From the NCBI RefSeq assembly GCF_023554105.1, contig NZ_JAMJWE010000003.1, positions 186,001 to 250,000 on the forward strand: a stretch of 64,000 nt of DNA, read 5' to 3'. The stretch comes from Brucella sp. 21LCYQ03 (GTDB taxonomy: Bacteria; Pseudomonadota; Alphaproteobacteria; Rhizobiales; Rhizobiaceae). Under the pieces are notes generated by a model. It was not told the origin of the DNA, did no database searches, and was given only the letters and a program-made list of their open reading frames with translations. Positions 1 through 9,397 of the stretch are shown here, one piece after another. Within the stretch, counting starts at the first letter, position 1. Each line of letters begins with the position of its first letter. The position numbers and the translations under genes were made by a program.

Positions 1-2
1 GG

Positions 3-62
3 AACTTGGTAACACAAATGAGCGCTGAAACAATGTCTGATCGTGGCCGGTTCAGCATTTAG
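3..62 (+). CDS. possible 3' end of an upstream gene (partial)
   Basis: One frame is open from the window edge to a TAG at 60-62 and would end in ...MSDRGRFSI; the other two forward frames close within 30 bases. It could be the C-terminus of a gene starting outside the window. The stretch is too short to identify, and an open frame this short can occur by chance. Confidence 0.2.
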   Translation, partial: NLVTQMSAETMSDRGRFSI

Positions 63-130
63 CCTCTTGCGTCCGCAAAGCGATAAAGATTTGATGAGGC
101 TATCGAAATACATAAAAATGGGCGGATAAA

Positions 131-1147
131 TTGACAGCAGAAATATTTGGATATGCACCGGACGGGCAGGCGGTTCATCGGTTGACCATCGCCAATGGTC
201 CGCTTGAGGCAAAAATAATCACATGGGGCGCAGCCATTCAGGATTTGCGTCTCGAAGGCCATGATGCGCCGCTTGTTATTGGCTATCGTGATTTTAATGA
301 CTATTCGGCCCATTCGCCGCACTTGGGTGCAATTGCTGGCCGTTTTTCAAACCGTATTCGCAATGCCCGTTTTGAGCTTGATGGCAAGACCTACGATGTT
401 GAGCCAAATTTTCAGGGCATTCACAATCTTCATGGCGGTAGCCAAGGGTTGGGAAACCGGGTCTGGGATATTGTTGAAACAGGTGCGGATTTTGTAACTC
501 TCAAGATACTGTGCAAGGACGGCGAAATGGGGTTCCCCGGAAACCTGAACGTCAGCTGCACCTATACGCTGAAGAATGATGGTACGCTGGTCGTGCATCT
601 CGAGGCTGTAACGGATAAGGAAACGCCTTGCAGCCTGCTACATCATAGCTATTTCAATCTCGACGATGGCGGCGAGGGCGATATTCTTGACCATCAACTC
701 AAAATTGAAGCCGAAGCCTACATGCCAGTCGATGAAGCGCTGATTCCCGATGGTCGCATTCTGCCTGTCAAAGACACGGCTTATGATTTCCGCGATTTCC
801 GCCCGATCCGCTTTGATGAGAATGGTAAACAGCTCGAATATGACAGCAATTTATGCCTGACTGCTGCACGTGGACCGTTGCGTCCTTGTGCATCTGTAAA
901 GGGAGCACGTTCGGGCATTCGTCTGGATATATCGACGACAGAGCCCGGCGTTCAGTTCTATGCCGGCAACACGATGGCCAATGACTGTATCGGGCTTACG
1001 GGCAAGCCTTATGGCAAACATGCTGGATTCTGCCTTGAGCCGCAGCTCTGGCCGGGATCGCTGGAATATTCTTATGTTCCGCAATCAATCCTGCGTCCGG
1101 GCGAAGTTTACGCCCAGACAAGTCACTTTACCTTTACAAAGGACTGA
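131..1147 (+). CDS. galM: aldose 1-epimerase (mutarotase)
   Basis: A cytosolic enzyme of 338 residues, the usual length for GalM, that interconverts alpha and beta anomers of aldoses such as galactose. The family landmarks are visible: His101 in NLHGG, His172 in HHSYFNL (the catalytic acid in the family) and Glu303 in CLEPQLWPGS (the catalytic base). The start is a TTG at 131; no ATG is better placed before the conserved N-terminus, and the upstream Shine-Dalgarno match is weak, so the exact start is uncertain. The gene converges on a sugar kinase only 3 bases away, which fits a small sugar-use locus. Confidence in the family is high; the in vivo sugar is unknown. Confidence 0.9.
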   Translation: MTAEIFGYAPDGQAVHRLTIANGPLEAKIITWGAAIQDLRLEGHDAPLVIGYRDFNDYSAHSPHLGAIAGRFSNRIRNARFELDGKTYDVEPNFQGIHNLHGGSQGLGNRVWDIVETGADFVTLKILCKDGEMGFPGNLNVSCTYTLKNDGTLVVHLEAVTDKETPCSLLHHSYFNLDDGGEGDILDHQLKIEAEAYMPVDEALIPDGRILPVKDTAYDFRDFRPIRFDENGKQLEYDSNLCLTAARGPLRPCASVKGARSGIRLDISTTEPGVQFYAGNTMANDCIGLTGKPYGKHAGFCLEPQLWPGSLEYSYVPQSILRPGEVYAQTSHFTFTKD

Positions 1148-1150
1148 GCC

Positions 1151-2065
1151 TTAAGAATAAGCGGCGCGAGCGGTTTCCATCGGAGCCAGCGCGCCGCGAA
1201 TTTCGACAACTCGGGCAGCAACGGCATGCGCTTTCTTCGCGGCTTCAACAGGTGACAAACCTTTGAGCCGGGCTGCAAGATAGCCGCCATTAAAGCTATC
1301 GCCTGCACCTGTTGTATCAACGGGATTGGCTTTCACAGAAGGCACGAGGCTCTGTTTGCCGTCTGCGATAACCAAAGCAGGTTCAGTCCCATCTTTTACC
1401 ACAATTTCTTTGACGCCAAGTCCGATCAGTCGCTCTGCACAAGCTGAAGCAGTTTCATCGCCAAACAATGCCTGTTCATCCGGAAAGGTTGGCAAAGCTA
1501 TATCGGCGATCTGCATGGCTTCACTGATGATCTTTTTGGCAGCTTCGCGATCTGGCCAGAGCTGATGGCGGAAATTCGGATCAAACGCGATAAGTGCGCC
1601 ATTTGCACGGCATTCGCGTAAAACCTCGAAAAGGGTTGCGCGATGCTCAGGAAACACGATCCCAACCGAGATGCCGGAAAAATAAATCATATCGCGGTCT
1701 GTGAGGCTTGCTCTCAGAGCATCCTTATCACTGGCAAGCCGCTTTGCTGCTGCATCGCTGCGCCAATAGGTGAATGAGCGTTCCGCACCATTAAGCGTAA
1801 TGGCATAAAGCCCCGGATGCACGCCGTTTATGATTGGGCTATGCGCAATTCCAATGCCATTCGCATCAAGAAATGTGCGCTGCTTCTGCGAAAAATCATC
1901 TTCGCCAAATGCGCTGACATAATCGACGGCGAAGTTTTGCTCCATGAGTGCGCGGACATACCAGGCCGTATTGAGCGTATCGCCCGCATACCCCATGCGC
2001 CACTGATCGTCGCCGCTGCCGGAAAGCTCGATCATGCACTCACCGATTGACGCAAAACCACCCAT
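1151..2065 (-). CDS. kdgK: PfkB-family sugar kinase, 2-keto-3-deoxygluconate kinase type
   Basis: A ribokinase-fold kinase of 304 residues. The N-terminal signature GGFASIGECMIELSG and the ATP-binding/catalytic motif DTTGAGDSFNGGY (residues 250-262, with Asp256 as the general base by family knowledge) are clear. The N-terminus resembles KdgK, which makes 2-keto-3-deoxy-6-phosphogluconate for the Entner-Doudoroff pathway; substrate is inferred from that resemblance. The frame is open far upstream, but GAGGAG at 2072-2077 touches the ATG at 2071 and lies 6 bases from the ATG at 2065, so 2065 is the better start. It is convergent with galM and divergent from the phosphonate pair. Confidence 0.82.
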   Translation of the reverse strand: MGGFASIGECMIELSGSGDDQWRMGYAGDTLNTAWYVRALMEQNFAVDYVSAFGEDDFSQKQRTFLDANGIGIAHSPIINGVHPGLYAITLNGAERSFTYWRSDAAAKRLASDKDALRASLTDRDMIYFSGISVGIVFPEHRATLFEVLRECRANGALIAFDPNFRHQLWPDREAAKKIISEAMQIADIALPTFPDEQALFGDETASACAERLIGLGVKEIVVKDGTEPALVIADGKQSLVPSVKANPVDTTGAGDSFNGGYLAARLKGLSPVEAAKKAHAVAARVVEIRGALAPMETARAAYS

Positions 2066-2194
2066 AGTCATCTCCTCATTGAATTCACAACTACGCCTAT
2101 ACGAAAACAGGCTTGGATGTAAAACCTGATCTGACCTCTGTTTATCGACTTGCCACATTCGCCGTGTAACGATCGCGGCAAAAGAGGAATCACT

Positions 2195-2926
2195 ATGCGT
2201 TACGCAATTTATTTCACGCCGCCTTCGGGCGATGCGCTTTTGAAAGTTGCTGCAAATTGGCTGGGGCGCAGTGCGTTTAGTGGCGAGGCGGTGAAACTTC
2301 CGGCGATTCGCACACTTGCGGCAGAAGATATCGCTGCACTTACGGAAGAGCCGCGCCGTTATGGTTTTCATGGAACATTGAAAGCGCCATTCAGGCTTGA
2401 TGACGGGTTTCAGGAAAGCGATTTGCTTTCCGCTCTGATGTACTTTGCGTCATCAACTGCTCCGTTCGCTATTCCGCGCCTGAAACTGCAGGGCATTGGC
2501 CCGTTCTTCGCACTCGTTCCTGAAGAACCTGTTGCTGAACTTAACCAACTGGCTAATGACGTTGTTGTATCATTTGAGCGATTTCGTGCGCCTCTGCGCG
2601 ATGCAGAAATCGCAAAGCGCCGCCCCGAACGTTTGAGCGAAGCACAGCGGATAAATCTGGATCGCTGGGGCTACCCTTATGTGTTCGAAGAGTTTCGGTT
2701 TCATATGACACTGACCGGCCCTGTTGATGAAAAGCAGCGTCCACAGGTCGAACGTACGCTGGATGAGTTTTTCGCGCCTGTCCTTGATGAGCCGGTCGAA
2801 GTGACCAATCTGGCGCTATTCATTGAACGTGAGGAAGGTGCGCCATTCGAGATTCATTCGCTTCATCCAATGACAGGTGGTGATAAGGTGGCCAAACGGT
2901 CCTCAAGGGCCGTGGGAAGGCCATAA
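2195..2926 (+). CDS. DUF1045 2H phosphoesterase-like protein of phosphonate operons
   Basis: A 243-residue member of the DUF1045 (Phn-operon protein) family. It carries the two H-x-T motifs of the 2H phosphoesterase superfamily: His59-Gly-Thr61 in YGFHGTLKAPF and His170-Met-Thr172 in FRFHMTLTGPV. Those enzymes act on 2',3'- or 1,2-cyclic phosphates, so by family logic it may process a ribosyl cyclic phosphate intermediate of C-P lyase metabolism; the actual reaction is not established here. The ATG at 2195 follows AAGAGGA by 7 bases and starts the conserved MRYAIYF; the 15 upstream in-frame codons are unlikely to be translated. phnM begins 3 bases after its stop, so the two are almost certainly co-transcribed. 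Confidence 0.85.
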   Translation: MRYAIYFTPPSGDALLKVAANWLGRSAFSGEAVKLPAIRTLAAEDIAALTEEPRRYGFHGTLKAPFRLDDGFQESDLLSALMYFASSTAPFAIPRLKLQGIGPFFALVPEEPVAELNQLANDVVVSFERFRAPLRDAEIAKRRPERLSEAQRINLDRWGYPYVFEEFRFHMTLTGPVDEKQRPQVERTLDEFFAPVLDEPVEVTNLALFIEREEGAPFEIHSLHPMTGGDKVAKRSSRAVGRP

Positions 2927-2929
2927 GGA

Positions 2930-4069
2930 ATGACGACTGAACTCATTTTAAAAAATGCCAATATTATTCTGCCGGATGAAGTAATCCAAGGAACAGTAAA
3001 AATCATTGATGGTATGATCGCTGATATTGCCTCCGGTTCGTCCGTTTCCGGCAAGGATATGGAAGGCGATTATCTGACGCCGGGTCTGGTGGAATTGCAC
3101 ACCGATCATCTTGAGGGCCACTATGCGCCACGCCCTAAGGTGCGCTGGAATCCGATTGCCGCCGTTCAGGCCCACGATGCGCAGATTGCAGCCTCCGGCA
3201 TTACAACCGTGTTTGATGCCTTGCGTATAGGCTTTGATCAGGAAGCGCAGACCGGCATTGAGGATATGCGCAAGCTTTCTTCCGCTATTGCAGAAGGCCG
3301 CGAAGCAGGACGGCTGCGCGCCGATCATTATCTGCACTTGCGTTGCGAGGTTTCCGCCCCTGATTGCTTGAGCGCGTTCGAGCGTTTCGGTGTTCACCCG
3401 CTGGTCAAACTCGTATCACTGATGGATCACGCTCCGGGACAGCGCCAGTTTACTGATATTGAGACCTACAAAAACTATTACATGAGCAAGCTCAGGGTCT
3501 CGGAAGAAGAGTTCATCCTTTATTGCGAAAATCGCATGGGACAGTCGCAACAGAATTCGGCATCGAACCGGATTGCGATCTCAGATGCCTGCAATACACG
3601 CGGAATTGTGCTTGCGAGCCATGATGATGCAACAGCAGATCATGTCGCGGAAGCCAAAACGCAGGGTATTCGCGTTGCCGAATTTCCGACCACACATCTG
3701 GCTGCGAAGACCTCAAAAGAGTCAGGCATGTCGGTTTTGATGGGCGCACCCAATGTGGTGCGCGGCGGCTCGCATTCTGGCAATGTTTCTGCGCGTGAAC
3801 TGGCGGAGGCGGGTCATCTCGATATTATTTCGTCGGACTATATCCCGGCAAGCATGATGCAGGCTGCATTCTTCATGGCTGATGTGATGGACGAAATCAC
3901 CTTGCCGCAGGCAATGCGGTTCGTTTCGGCGAATCCCGCTAAAGCTGTTGGCCTCGCGGATCGCGGCGAGATCGCAATTGGCAAACGGGGCGATCTTGTG
4001 CGGGTACAGATTGCCGAGCATGTGCCGATTATTCGCACGGTCTGGCGAGAAGGGCGGCGCGTGATTTAA
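2930..4069 (+). CDS. phnM: alpha-D-ribose 1-methylphosphonate 5-triphosphate diphosphatase
   Basis: An amidohydrolase-superfamily enzyme of 379 residues. PhnM removes pyrophosphate from ribose 1-methylphosphonate 5-triphosphate, giving the 5-phosphate used by the C-P lyase PhnJ. The first metal-binding motif is clear (DYLTPGLVELHTDHLEGH, His57 and His60), followed by the conserved APRPKVRWNP. It sits directly behind the DUF1045 gene, as in many rhizobial phosphonate operons, but none of phnGHIJKL is in the flanking sequence, so the lyase core must be elsewhere or absent. The stop codon lies inside a hairpin that looks like a terminator. Confidence 0.92.
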   Translation: MTTELILKNANIILPDEVIQGTVKIIDGMIADIASGSSVSGKDMEGDYLTPGLVELHTDHLEGHYAPRPKVRWNPIAAVQAHDAQIAASGITTVFDALRIGFDQEAQTGIEDMRKLSSAIAEGREAGRLRADHYLHLRCEVSAPDCLSAFERFGVHPLVKLVSLMDHAPGQRQFTDIETYKNYYMSKLRVSEEEFILYCENRMGQSQQNSASNRIAISDACNTRGIVLASHDDATADHVAEAKTQGIRVAEFPTTHLAAKTSKESGMSVLMGAPNVVRGGSHSGNVSARELAEAGHLDIISSDYIPASMMQAAFFMADVMDEITLPQAMRFVSANPAKAVGLADRGEIAIGKRGDLVRVQIAEHVPIIRTVWREGRRVI

Positions 4070-4080
4070 CACGCGCCTTT
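4056..4080 (+). terminator. terminator-like hairpin at the phnM stop
   Basis: GGCGCGTG (4056-4063) pairs with CACGCGCC (4070-4077) around a 6-base loop and is followed by only three T. It overlaps the phnM stop codon and lies between convergent phnM and the HAD gene. The T-tract is weak. Confidence 0.45.
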
Positions 4081-4090
4081 CATATTCGTG

Positions 4091-4765
4091 TCAGATTGAA
4101 GCGTCAGTCAGCGACAGGATGCCAGTTTCCGCATCGACCGACAGTTTCAATTCTTTGTAGCTATTGATGCTCTTATGAGCAGTTTCCGGCGAATGTGGGT
4201 GTGTTGCCGTCACCACAACGACATGCGCACCAGCGGTTTCACCTGCAACAATACCGGCAGGTGCATCTTCAAAAACCAGACAATTATGCGGATCAAAACC
4301 AAGCCGCTTTGCACCCAGCTGGAAGCATTCAGGGCTAGGCTTTCCACGCTCCACGTCTTCCGCCGAAACAATGACCTTTGGCAGCGCAATGCCGGCGGCG
4401 GCAAGGCGACGGCGTGCCAGTTCGATGGGCGCTGAAGTGACAATAGCCCAACGATCTTCTGGCAACGATTTGAGGAAATCGATTGCACCTTCAATAGCTT
4501 CAATTCCATCCAGATCGGCCATTTCCGCATCAAGCAGGATCTTGGCTTCTGTGTCCGGGTCGAGATGAGGCAGACCAAGCCTGCGCACGGTATCCACCGC
4601 ACGCACACCGTGAATCGTTGGAACGAACGTCACCGGATCAATACCGTGGCGCGTGGCCCATTGTCCCCAGACGCGTTCGGTCGCAGCAATGGAACTCAGA
4701 ACAGTGCCGTCCATATCAAACAGAAAAGCATCGAACGACTTATTGAAGGGGGACAGGTCGGTCAA
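4091..4765 (-). CDS. HAD-superfamily phosphatase (beta-phosphoglucomutase / sugar-phosphatase-like)
   Basis: A 224-residue subfamily IA HAD hydrolase. Motif I is FDMDGTVL with the nucleophile Asp16 and Asp18; a helical cap follows; motif II is IVTSAPIELARRR; the Lys of motif III lies in VERGKPSPECF; motif IV is VFEDAPAGIVAG. It resembles sugar-phosphate or glycerol-3-phosphate phosphatases of the YfbT/GPP type. The substrate cannot be read from sequence. It is convergent with phnM, so a direct role in phosphonate use is only a possibility. Confidence 0.8.
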   Translation of the reverse strand: MTDLSPFNKSFDAFLFDMDGTVLSSIAATERVWGQWATRHGIDPVTFVPTIHGVRAVDTVRRLGLPHLDPDTEAKILLDAEMADLDGIEAIEGAIDFLKSLPEDRWAIVTSAPIELARRRLAAAGIALPKVIVSAEDVERGKPSPECFQLGAKRLGFDPHNCLVFEDAPAGIVAGETAGAHVVVVTATHPHSPETAHKSINSYKELKLSVDAETGILSLTDASI

Positions 4766-4979
4766 AATATGGTCCTCAAGTTTTGGTATTAAGAATCGCG
4801 TATCATGATCTTAATTCGTAATAAGCGCGGAAGTCACACTATTCGATGATTTGATCGCCTTCGCGGCCCAAAAACTTGATCATTTGTATTGTTTGTGGCT
4901 TTTTGCGCGACTTAAAGCACGGCTTTCAATCTTTAGCTTTGATGCTCGGATGAATCGCATTCTCAGGATAATTGTTTAA

Positions 4980-5993
4980 ATGACTGAAATAAAAAATAAA
5001 AATAGCAATTATCCCGACCATCGGTTCTCTGTGGCACCGATGCTGGATTGGTCTGATAGACATTGTAGATATTTTCATAGGCTATTTTCAAAGCGCGCGC
5101 TTCTTTACACGGAGATGGTTGTCGCCGATGCTGCCATCCACGGCCCACGCGAACGCCTGATGGGTTTTGATGCGGCAGAACATCCAATTGCTTTGCAGCT
5201 TGGTGGTTCTGATCCGGTCAAATTGCAGGAAGCTGCGCGGATTGGCGCGGGCTTTGGCTATGATGAAATCAATCTCAATGTCGGTTGCCCGTCTGATCGA
5301 GTGCAGTCGGGTACATTCGGCGCGTGTCTCATGCAGACGCCTGATGTAGTCGCCCGCTGTGTGGCAGCAATGAAAGAGGCTGTTTCTGTGCCTGTTACCG
5401 TAAAATGCCGGATCGGCGTTGACGATCAGGACCCGGAAGTGGCACTCGATGCTGTTGCCGATCAGGTGCTTGAGGCTGGTGTTGATGCGCTTTGGGTTCA
5501 TGCTCGCAAAGCATGGCTGAAAGGCCTTTCGCCCAAGGAAAATCGTGATATTCCGCCGCTAGACTATGATCGCGTTTATCGCTTGAAGAAGCGCTTGCCA
5601 GGGACATTTATCGGCATAAATGGCGGCATTGCCACGCTTGAAGACGCCGTTGCGCATCTTGATCATACAGAAGGTGTCATGCTCGGCCGCGTCGCATATC
5701 ACAATCCAGCAATTTTAGCCGATGTCGATCATCTGATCTATGGTGAAGATGAAAAGCACGTCGATATGGCTGAGATTATTGAGGCGATGTGCGAATATGT
5801 CGACAGGCATATTGCCGATGGCGGCAGGCTTTCGCATATCAGCCGACATATGATCGGTTTGTTCACGGGGCAACCCGGCGCGCGCCGCTGGCGCCAGATG
5901 CTCTCGACCGATGCATCAAAGCCCGATGCTAATAGTAATTTGCTGCGTCAGGCGTATGCTTCCGTCATGGAAGCTAGTGCCGAGGCAGCCTGA
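4980..5993 (+). CDS. dusA: tRNA-dihydrouridine(20/20a) synthase
   Basis: A flavoenzyme of 337 residues that reduces uridine to dihydrouridine in the tRNA D-loop. The start of the FMN-binding barrel (HRFSVAPMLDWSDRHCRYF) and the catalytic cysteine Cys103 in NVGCPSDRVQSGTFGACLM are characteristic of DusA rather than DusB or DusC. The 214 bases upstream, shared with the divergent HAD gene, contain no other gene. The stop adjoins the end of the convergent protease gene with no gap. Confidence 0.92.
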   Translation: MTEIKNKNSNYPDHRFSVAPMLDWSDRHCRYFHRLFSKRALLYTEMVVADAAIHGPRERLMGFDAAEHPIALQLGGSDPVKLQEAARIGAGFGYDEINLNVGCPSDRVQSGTFGACLMQTPDVVARCVAAMKEAVSVPVTVKCRIGVDDQDPEVALDAVADQVLEAGVDALWVHARKAWLKGLSPKENRDIPPLDYDRVYRLKKRLPGTFIGINGGIATLEDAVAHLDHTEGVMLGRVAYHNPAILADVDHLIYGEDEKHVDMAEIIEAMCEYVDRHIADGGRLSHISRHMIGLFTGQPGARRWRQMLSTDASKPDANSNLLRQAYASVMEASAEAA

Positions 5994-6698
5994 TCAGTCT
6001 ATCATAATCAGCTGATCACCGCGTACGCTGAAACCACCCAGCGTTTGCAAGAAATTCATGCCGAGCAGACTGCCGGTCATCAGACCTTCCTGCGTGACCA
6101 TGGCACGGACATTTTGCCTCTCAATATCGCCAATCTGCAAGTTTGCGATGGTGATGCTTGCTGCCGTTGCCCTGCCATTGGCTGTGCTGATCGGCACATT
6201 ATAGCCAAGTGACGATGTGTCGATGCCTGCGCGTTCGGCATCTTCCTTTGAGAGCACAACCGAAGATGCGCCTGTATCGACAAGGAAATGTACACGCGCA
6301 CCATTCACACGGCCATTTACTTCAAAATGACCATTGGCCGATTTTGCAAGAGTGACGGTGAGTGAACCATCTGAGGCTCGTCCTGAAATCGGACTACCGG
6401 GAATGAGGCCAGCCGTGATGCGGCTTCCTACATCCTGAAGCTCATAGCGATATTGGTATCCTGCAACGAGCGCTAGAATAATGACTGCCCAGACAGCCAT
6501 GTTCCGGGCGAAATCGCTGAGTCTGATACCAGAGCCTAAAATGCCTGCCGCCAGCACGACACCCCATATGCCCATATACGCCGCCTGACCAAAAGCATCA
6601 TTGGCCATGCCGAGCGTTGTTCCGCTGTCATCGTTTGCCATCAGTAGCAAAATAACAACTGCAATGGCTGCAATTACGATCCAGAACAAACGCCCCAT
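5994..6698 (-). CDS. membrane-anchored retropepsin-like aspartic protease (TIGR02281 type)
   Basis: 234 residues. Three hydrophobic segments (about 5-20, 42-55 and 67-82) precede a single retropepsin-fold domain with the catalytic motif LVDTGASSVVLS (Asp141) and a C-terminal GSLLGMNFLQTLG. Such clan AA proteins work as homodimers, and the domain should face the periplasm. Its substrate is unknown. The start ATG overlaps the stop of the DUF1289 gene (TAATG), so translation is probably coupled, and both follow cobS in one minus-strand run. Confidence 0.82.
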   Translation of the reverse strand: MGRLFWIVIAAIAVVILLLMANDDSGTTLGMANDAFGQAAYMGIWGVVLAAGILGSGIRLSDFARNMAVWAVIILALVAGYQYRYELQDVGSRITAGLIPGSPISGRASDGSLTVTLAKSANGHFEVNGRVNGARVHFLVDTGASSVVLSKEDAERAGIDTSSLGYNVPISTANGRATAASITIANLQIGDIERQNVRAMVTQEGLMTGSLLGMNFLQTLGGFSVRGDQLIMID

Positions 6699-6889
6699 TA
6701 GTTTTCTCTCTTTTCCAGTCTTTCATGTCGCTGAGGTAAAAGCGCCATGACTGCGCGCCGTTGATCATTTTCCATGCTTGACCAACCGGCAATTTCGTCA
6801 AGCGTCCGAGCACAACCCAGACAAAATCCTGTTTGGCTGTCTATCACACAAACCAGAATGCATGGCGATTCGATTGCTGCGGTATTCAT
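6698..6889 (-). CDS. DUF1289 small cysteine-rich protein
   Basis: 63 residues with four cysteines arranged as C-x3-C and C-x2-C ([19 protein letters not shown]) followed by [12 protein letters not shown], the DUF1289 signature. The spacing suggests metal or Fe-S binding, but no function is established. It lies between cobS (18-base gap) and the aspartic protease (1-base overlap). Confidence 0.85.
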   Translation of the reverse strand: MNTAAIESPCILVCVIDSQTGFCLGCARTLDEIAGWSSMENDQRRAVMALLPQRHERLEKREN

Positions 6890-6907
6890 GAAATCAATGT
6901 GGTTGCA

Positions 6908-7717
6908 TCAAAGCGCACTGACAAGGCCAAGCAAAACAGCAAGCGTACAAATCTGTTGTGCTGCTCCCAGCGTATCTCCGGTTTGTCCGCCAATTTTAAC
7001 TATGCAGAGTCTTGCAAAACCAAAGACTAAGACAATGCTGAAAAGCAGAGCCTTTATGAAGCCTGCTAGCCCCGCCACAGGAACGCTGGTCAAGGCCAGA
7101 ATGCCAAGACCAATCAAACTGCCGCAAACAAGCGTTTCCCAGCTTGGTTGCCCAAGATTATCAGCAAGACCACCGGGACGCGCTGATGGAAGACCATACC
7201 AGAGAGCGAGCATAGCTGCTCGGCTTGCAGATTCTGCGCCAATGAGCGCAAGTGTGGCGTAACAAGGGCCAGCTTTCTCGATAAGGGTTGCCAGAAGTAC
7301 AGCTTTAAGGCCTGTCCAGATGATGAGTGTCAGCGCAGCGAAAGTGCCAATACGCGAGTCCTTCATAATTTCGAGGCGACGTTGAGGTGTTGAAGCTCCG
7401 AAAAAGCCGTCTGCGCTGTCACCAAGGCCATCTTCGTGGAGCGCACCTGTCATCGCTGCGAGTGCACCAATAGCGATCAGGCTCGAAACAAGTGCAGGCA
7501 GGTTCAGATAGTCGGATATGAGCAGTGCTATCCCTGCAAGCAGCCCAAGCACGGCACCGGCGAACGGAAAAGCCCGCACACTTGTCTTGAGCGAATCGCT
7601 GGAACCCTCAAGCCATGTGGTTCGTAATGGTAGGCGGCTCAAAAACCCCAGAGAACGAATTGTATCTCCAATGAAGCTATTTCGCTGCAAGTGCTTGCTC
7701 CGCTTTAAGAACGACAT
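6908..7717 (-). CDS. cobS: adenosylcobinamide-GDP ribazoletransferase (cobalamin synthase)
   Basis: An integral membrane protein of 269 residues that joins adenosylcobinamide-GDP to alpha-ribazole in the last part of B12 synthesis. It shows the CobS signature [16 protein letters not shown] with its acidic Mg-binding residues, DSRIGTFA, and the C-terminal [12 protein letters not shown]. The reading frame is open past 8000 but would then run into cobT, so the ATG at 7717 ([10 protein letters not shown]), just ahead of the conserved [14 protein letters not shown], is used; no strong ribosome site decides this. It is divergent from cobT, which supplies the alpha-ribazole phosphate precursor. Confidence 0.9.
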   Translation of the reverse strand: MSFLKRSKHLQRNSFIGDTIRSLGFLSRLPLRTTWLEGSSDSLKTSVRAFPFAGAVLGLLAGIALLISDYLNLPALVSSLIAIGALAAMTGALHEDGLGDSADGFFGASTPQRRLEIMKDSRIGTFAALTLIIWTGLKAVLLATLIEKAGPCYATLALIGAESASRAAMLALWYGLPSARPGGLADNLGQPSWETLVCGSLIGLGILALTSVPVAGLAGFIKALLFSIVLVFGFARLCIVKIGGQTGDTLGAAQQICTLAVLLGLVSAL

Positions 7718-7844
7718 GGCATCAGAAGGAATAATTGCAGCCAATAAGCCTTGGCGCAAAGAGGTGATTTGAAAATTTGCGTAAGTGCTTATAGGACGAG
7801 CAAAATAGTTTTGCATCCTCAATTGATTGATTGGACCAGACGAT

Positions 7845-8867
7845 ATGAGTGCCAGTGGCCTTCCTTTTGACGACTTTCGTGAACTCATCCGCAATTTGCC
7901 GGGGCCAGATCTTGGTGCGGAAGCGGCTGTGCGTTCGCGGGAAGCGACACTGACCAAGCCAGCGGGCTCACTCGGACAGCTTGAAGAAATCGTCGCATGG
8001 CTGGCTGCATGGACTGGCAAATCCATTCCGCAGATCAATCGTCCGCTGGTCGCAGTCTTTGCTGGCAATCACGGCGTTACCGCTAAGAACATCACGCCAT
8101 TCCCTTCAAGCGTCACTGCGCAGATGGTTGAGAACTTCGCCGCCGGTGGCGCTGCGATCAATCAGCTTTGCATTGCACATGATCTGGGCCTCAAGGTTTT
8201 CGATCTGGCGCTTGAACATCCAACGGGTGACATCACCGAAGAAGCAGCCATGGACGAGCGCACCTGTGCGGCTACCATGGCCTTTGGCATGGAGGGGATT
8301 GCGGGTGGCACTGATCTTCTATGCATCGGCGAAATGGGTATCGGCAACACAACAATTGCCGCAGCCATTGCTATGGGTCTGTTTGGTGGCGCGGCTGAAG
8401 ACTGGGTTGGTCCGGGTACGGGTTCGACGGGAGAATTATTGCATCGCAAGCTTGCCGCAGTTCGCGCGGCGGTGACACTTCATCAAGACCACCTCAAAGA
8501 CCCGCTGGAAGTGCTGCGTCGCCTCGGTGGACGTGAATTGGCTGCAATGGCAGGCGCAATCCTTGCGGCACGCATGGAAAAAATTCCGGTCATCGTTGAT
8601 GGCTTTGTCGCAAGTGCCGCCGCCGCAGTTCTTTACGCAGCCAATCCGACATCACTTGATCATTGCTTATTTGGCCATGTGTCAGCCGAGCCGGGTCATC
8701 GTCTGCTGCTCGAAAAGATGGGCAAAAAGCCACTTCTCGATCTTGGGATGCGTCTTGGAGAGGGAACGGGTGCAGCACTTGCCGCTGGTATCGTCAAAGC
8801 GGCAGCGCTTTGCCACAGCGGAATGGCAACATTTGAACAAGCAGGCGTTACAAGTTCTACAAAATGA
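7845..8867 (+). CDS. cobT: nicotinate-nucleotide--dimethylbenzimidazole phosphoribosyltransferase
   Basis: 340 residues. CobT activates dimethylbenzimidazole with nicotinate mononucleotide to make alpha-ribazole phosphate for the lower ligand of cobalamin. Conserved stretches are [30 protein letters not shown] and GHVSAEPGH; the C-terminal [13 protein letters not shown] carries the family's catalytic Glu. The ATG at 7845 ([11 protein letters not shown]) matches the usual N-terminus; an ATG six codons upstream is possible. An intrinsic terminator follows directly. Confidence 0.93.
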   Translation: MSASGLPFDDFRELIRNLPGPDLGAEAAVRSREATLTKPAGSLGQLEEIVAWLAAWTGKSIPQINRPLVAVFAGNHGVTAKNITPFPSSVTAQMVENFAAGGAAINQLCIAHDLGLKVFDLALEHPTGDITEEAAMDERTCAATMAFGMEGIAGGTDLLCIGEMGIGNTTIAAAIAMGLFGGAAEDWVGPGTGSTGELLHRKLAAVRAAVTLHQDHLKDPLEVLRRLGGRELAAMAGAILAARMEKIPVIVDGFVASAAAAVLYAANPTSLDHCLFGHVSAEPGHRLLLEKMGKKPLLDLGMRLGEGTGAALAAGIVKAAALCHSGMATFEQAGVTSSTK

Positions 8868-8871
8868 ACAT

Positions 8872-8905
8872 AAAAAAAGCCCCGGAAATCCGGGGCTTTT
8901 TTTAT
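8872..8905 (+). terminator. bidirectional intrinsic terminator between cobT and the Lrp gene
   Basis: AAAAAAAGCCCCGG pairs with CCGGGGCTTTTTTT around a 4-base loop. A-tract and T-tract on either side let it act in both directions, and the genes are convergent. Confidence 0.9.
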
Positions 8906-8917
8906 GGAAGTGCGTGA

Positions 8918-9397
8918 TTAATTGCTTTCTTTGTCGAGCACCATGTAGTCGAGCGGCAGCTCTGTCGTGTACTTGATCTGCTCCATCGCGAAAGATGAAG
9001 ACACGTCACGAATTTCGATCTTGCTAATCAGGCGCTTATAGAACGCGTCATAAGCACCAATGTCTGGCACTGCCACACGCAACAAGTAATCGACATCACC
9101 GCTCATGCGGTAAAACTCGATGACTTCTGGAAACTCTTGAACAACTTCCGAAAAGCGTTTGAGCCATTCATTGCTGTGCGAACTGGTGCGCACTGATACA
9201 AATACCGTTACCCGCGCATTGATGCGAACAGGATCGAGGATAGCAACACGGCGCTTGATAACGCCGTCTTCCTCAAGCTTCTGGATGCGGCGCCAGCAAG
9301 GGGTTGTGGATAGGCCAACCTTCTTAGCGACATCGGCTACCGCCAGTGTTGCGTCTTCCTGCAATAAGCGCAGTATTTTTCTGTCTAGCCTGTCCAT
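8918..9397 (-). CDS. Lrp/AsnC-family transcriptional regulator
   Basis: 159 residues, a standard length. The N-terminal winged helix-turn-helix is clear (MDRLDRKILRLLQED, then VAKKVGLSTTPCWRRIQKLEEDGVI), followed by the ligand-binding RAM domain with EFYRMSGDVDYLLRV. Members sense amino acids and form octamers. The ligand and regulon are unknown. The gene stands alone between a terminator and a uracil-DNA glycosylase-like gene. Confidence 0.9.
   Translation of the reverse strand: MDRLDRKILRLLQEDATLAVADVAKKVGLSTTPCWRRIQKLEEDGVIKRRVAILDPVRINARVTVFVSVRTSSHSNEWLKRFSEVVQEFPEVIEFYRMSGDVDYLLRVAVPDIGAYDAFYKRLISKIEIRDVSSSFAMEQIKYTTELPLDYMVLDKESN

Noticed and set aside
2066-2371. N-terminal extension of the sugar kinase by about 100 residues
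   Set aside because: The extension lies ahead of a good ribosome site at 2072-2077, is not like any kinase N-terminus and overlaps the start region of the DUF1045 gene.
7718-8068. N-terminal extension of CobS
   Set aside because: It would overlap cobT on the other strand and lies upstream of the conserved [14 protein letters not shown] start.
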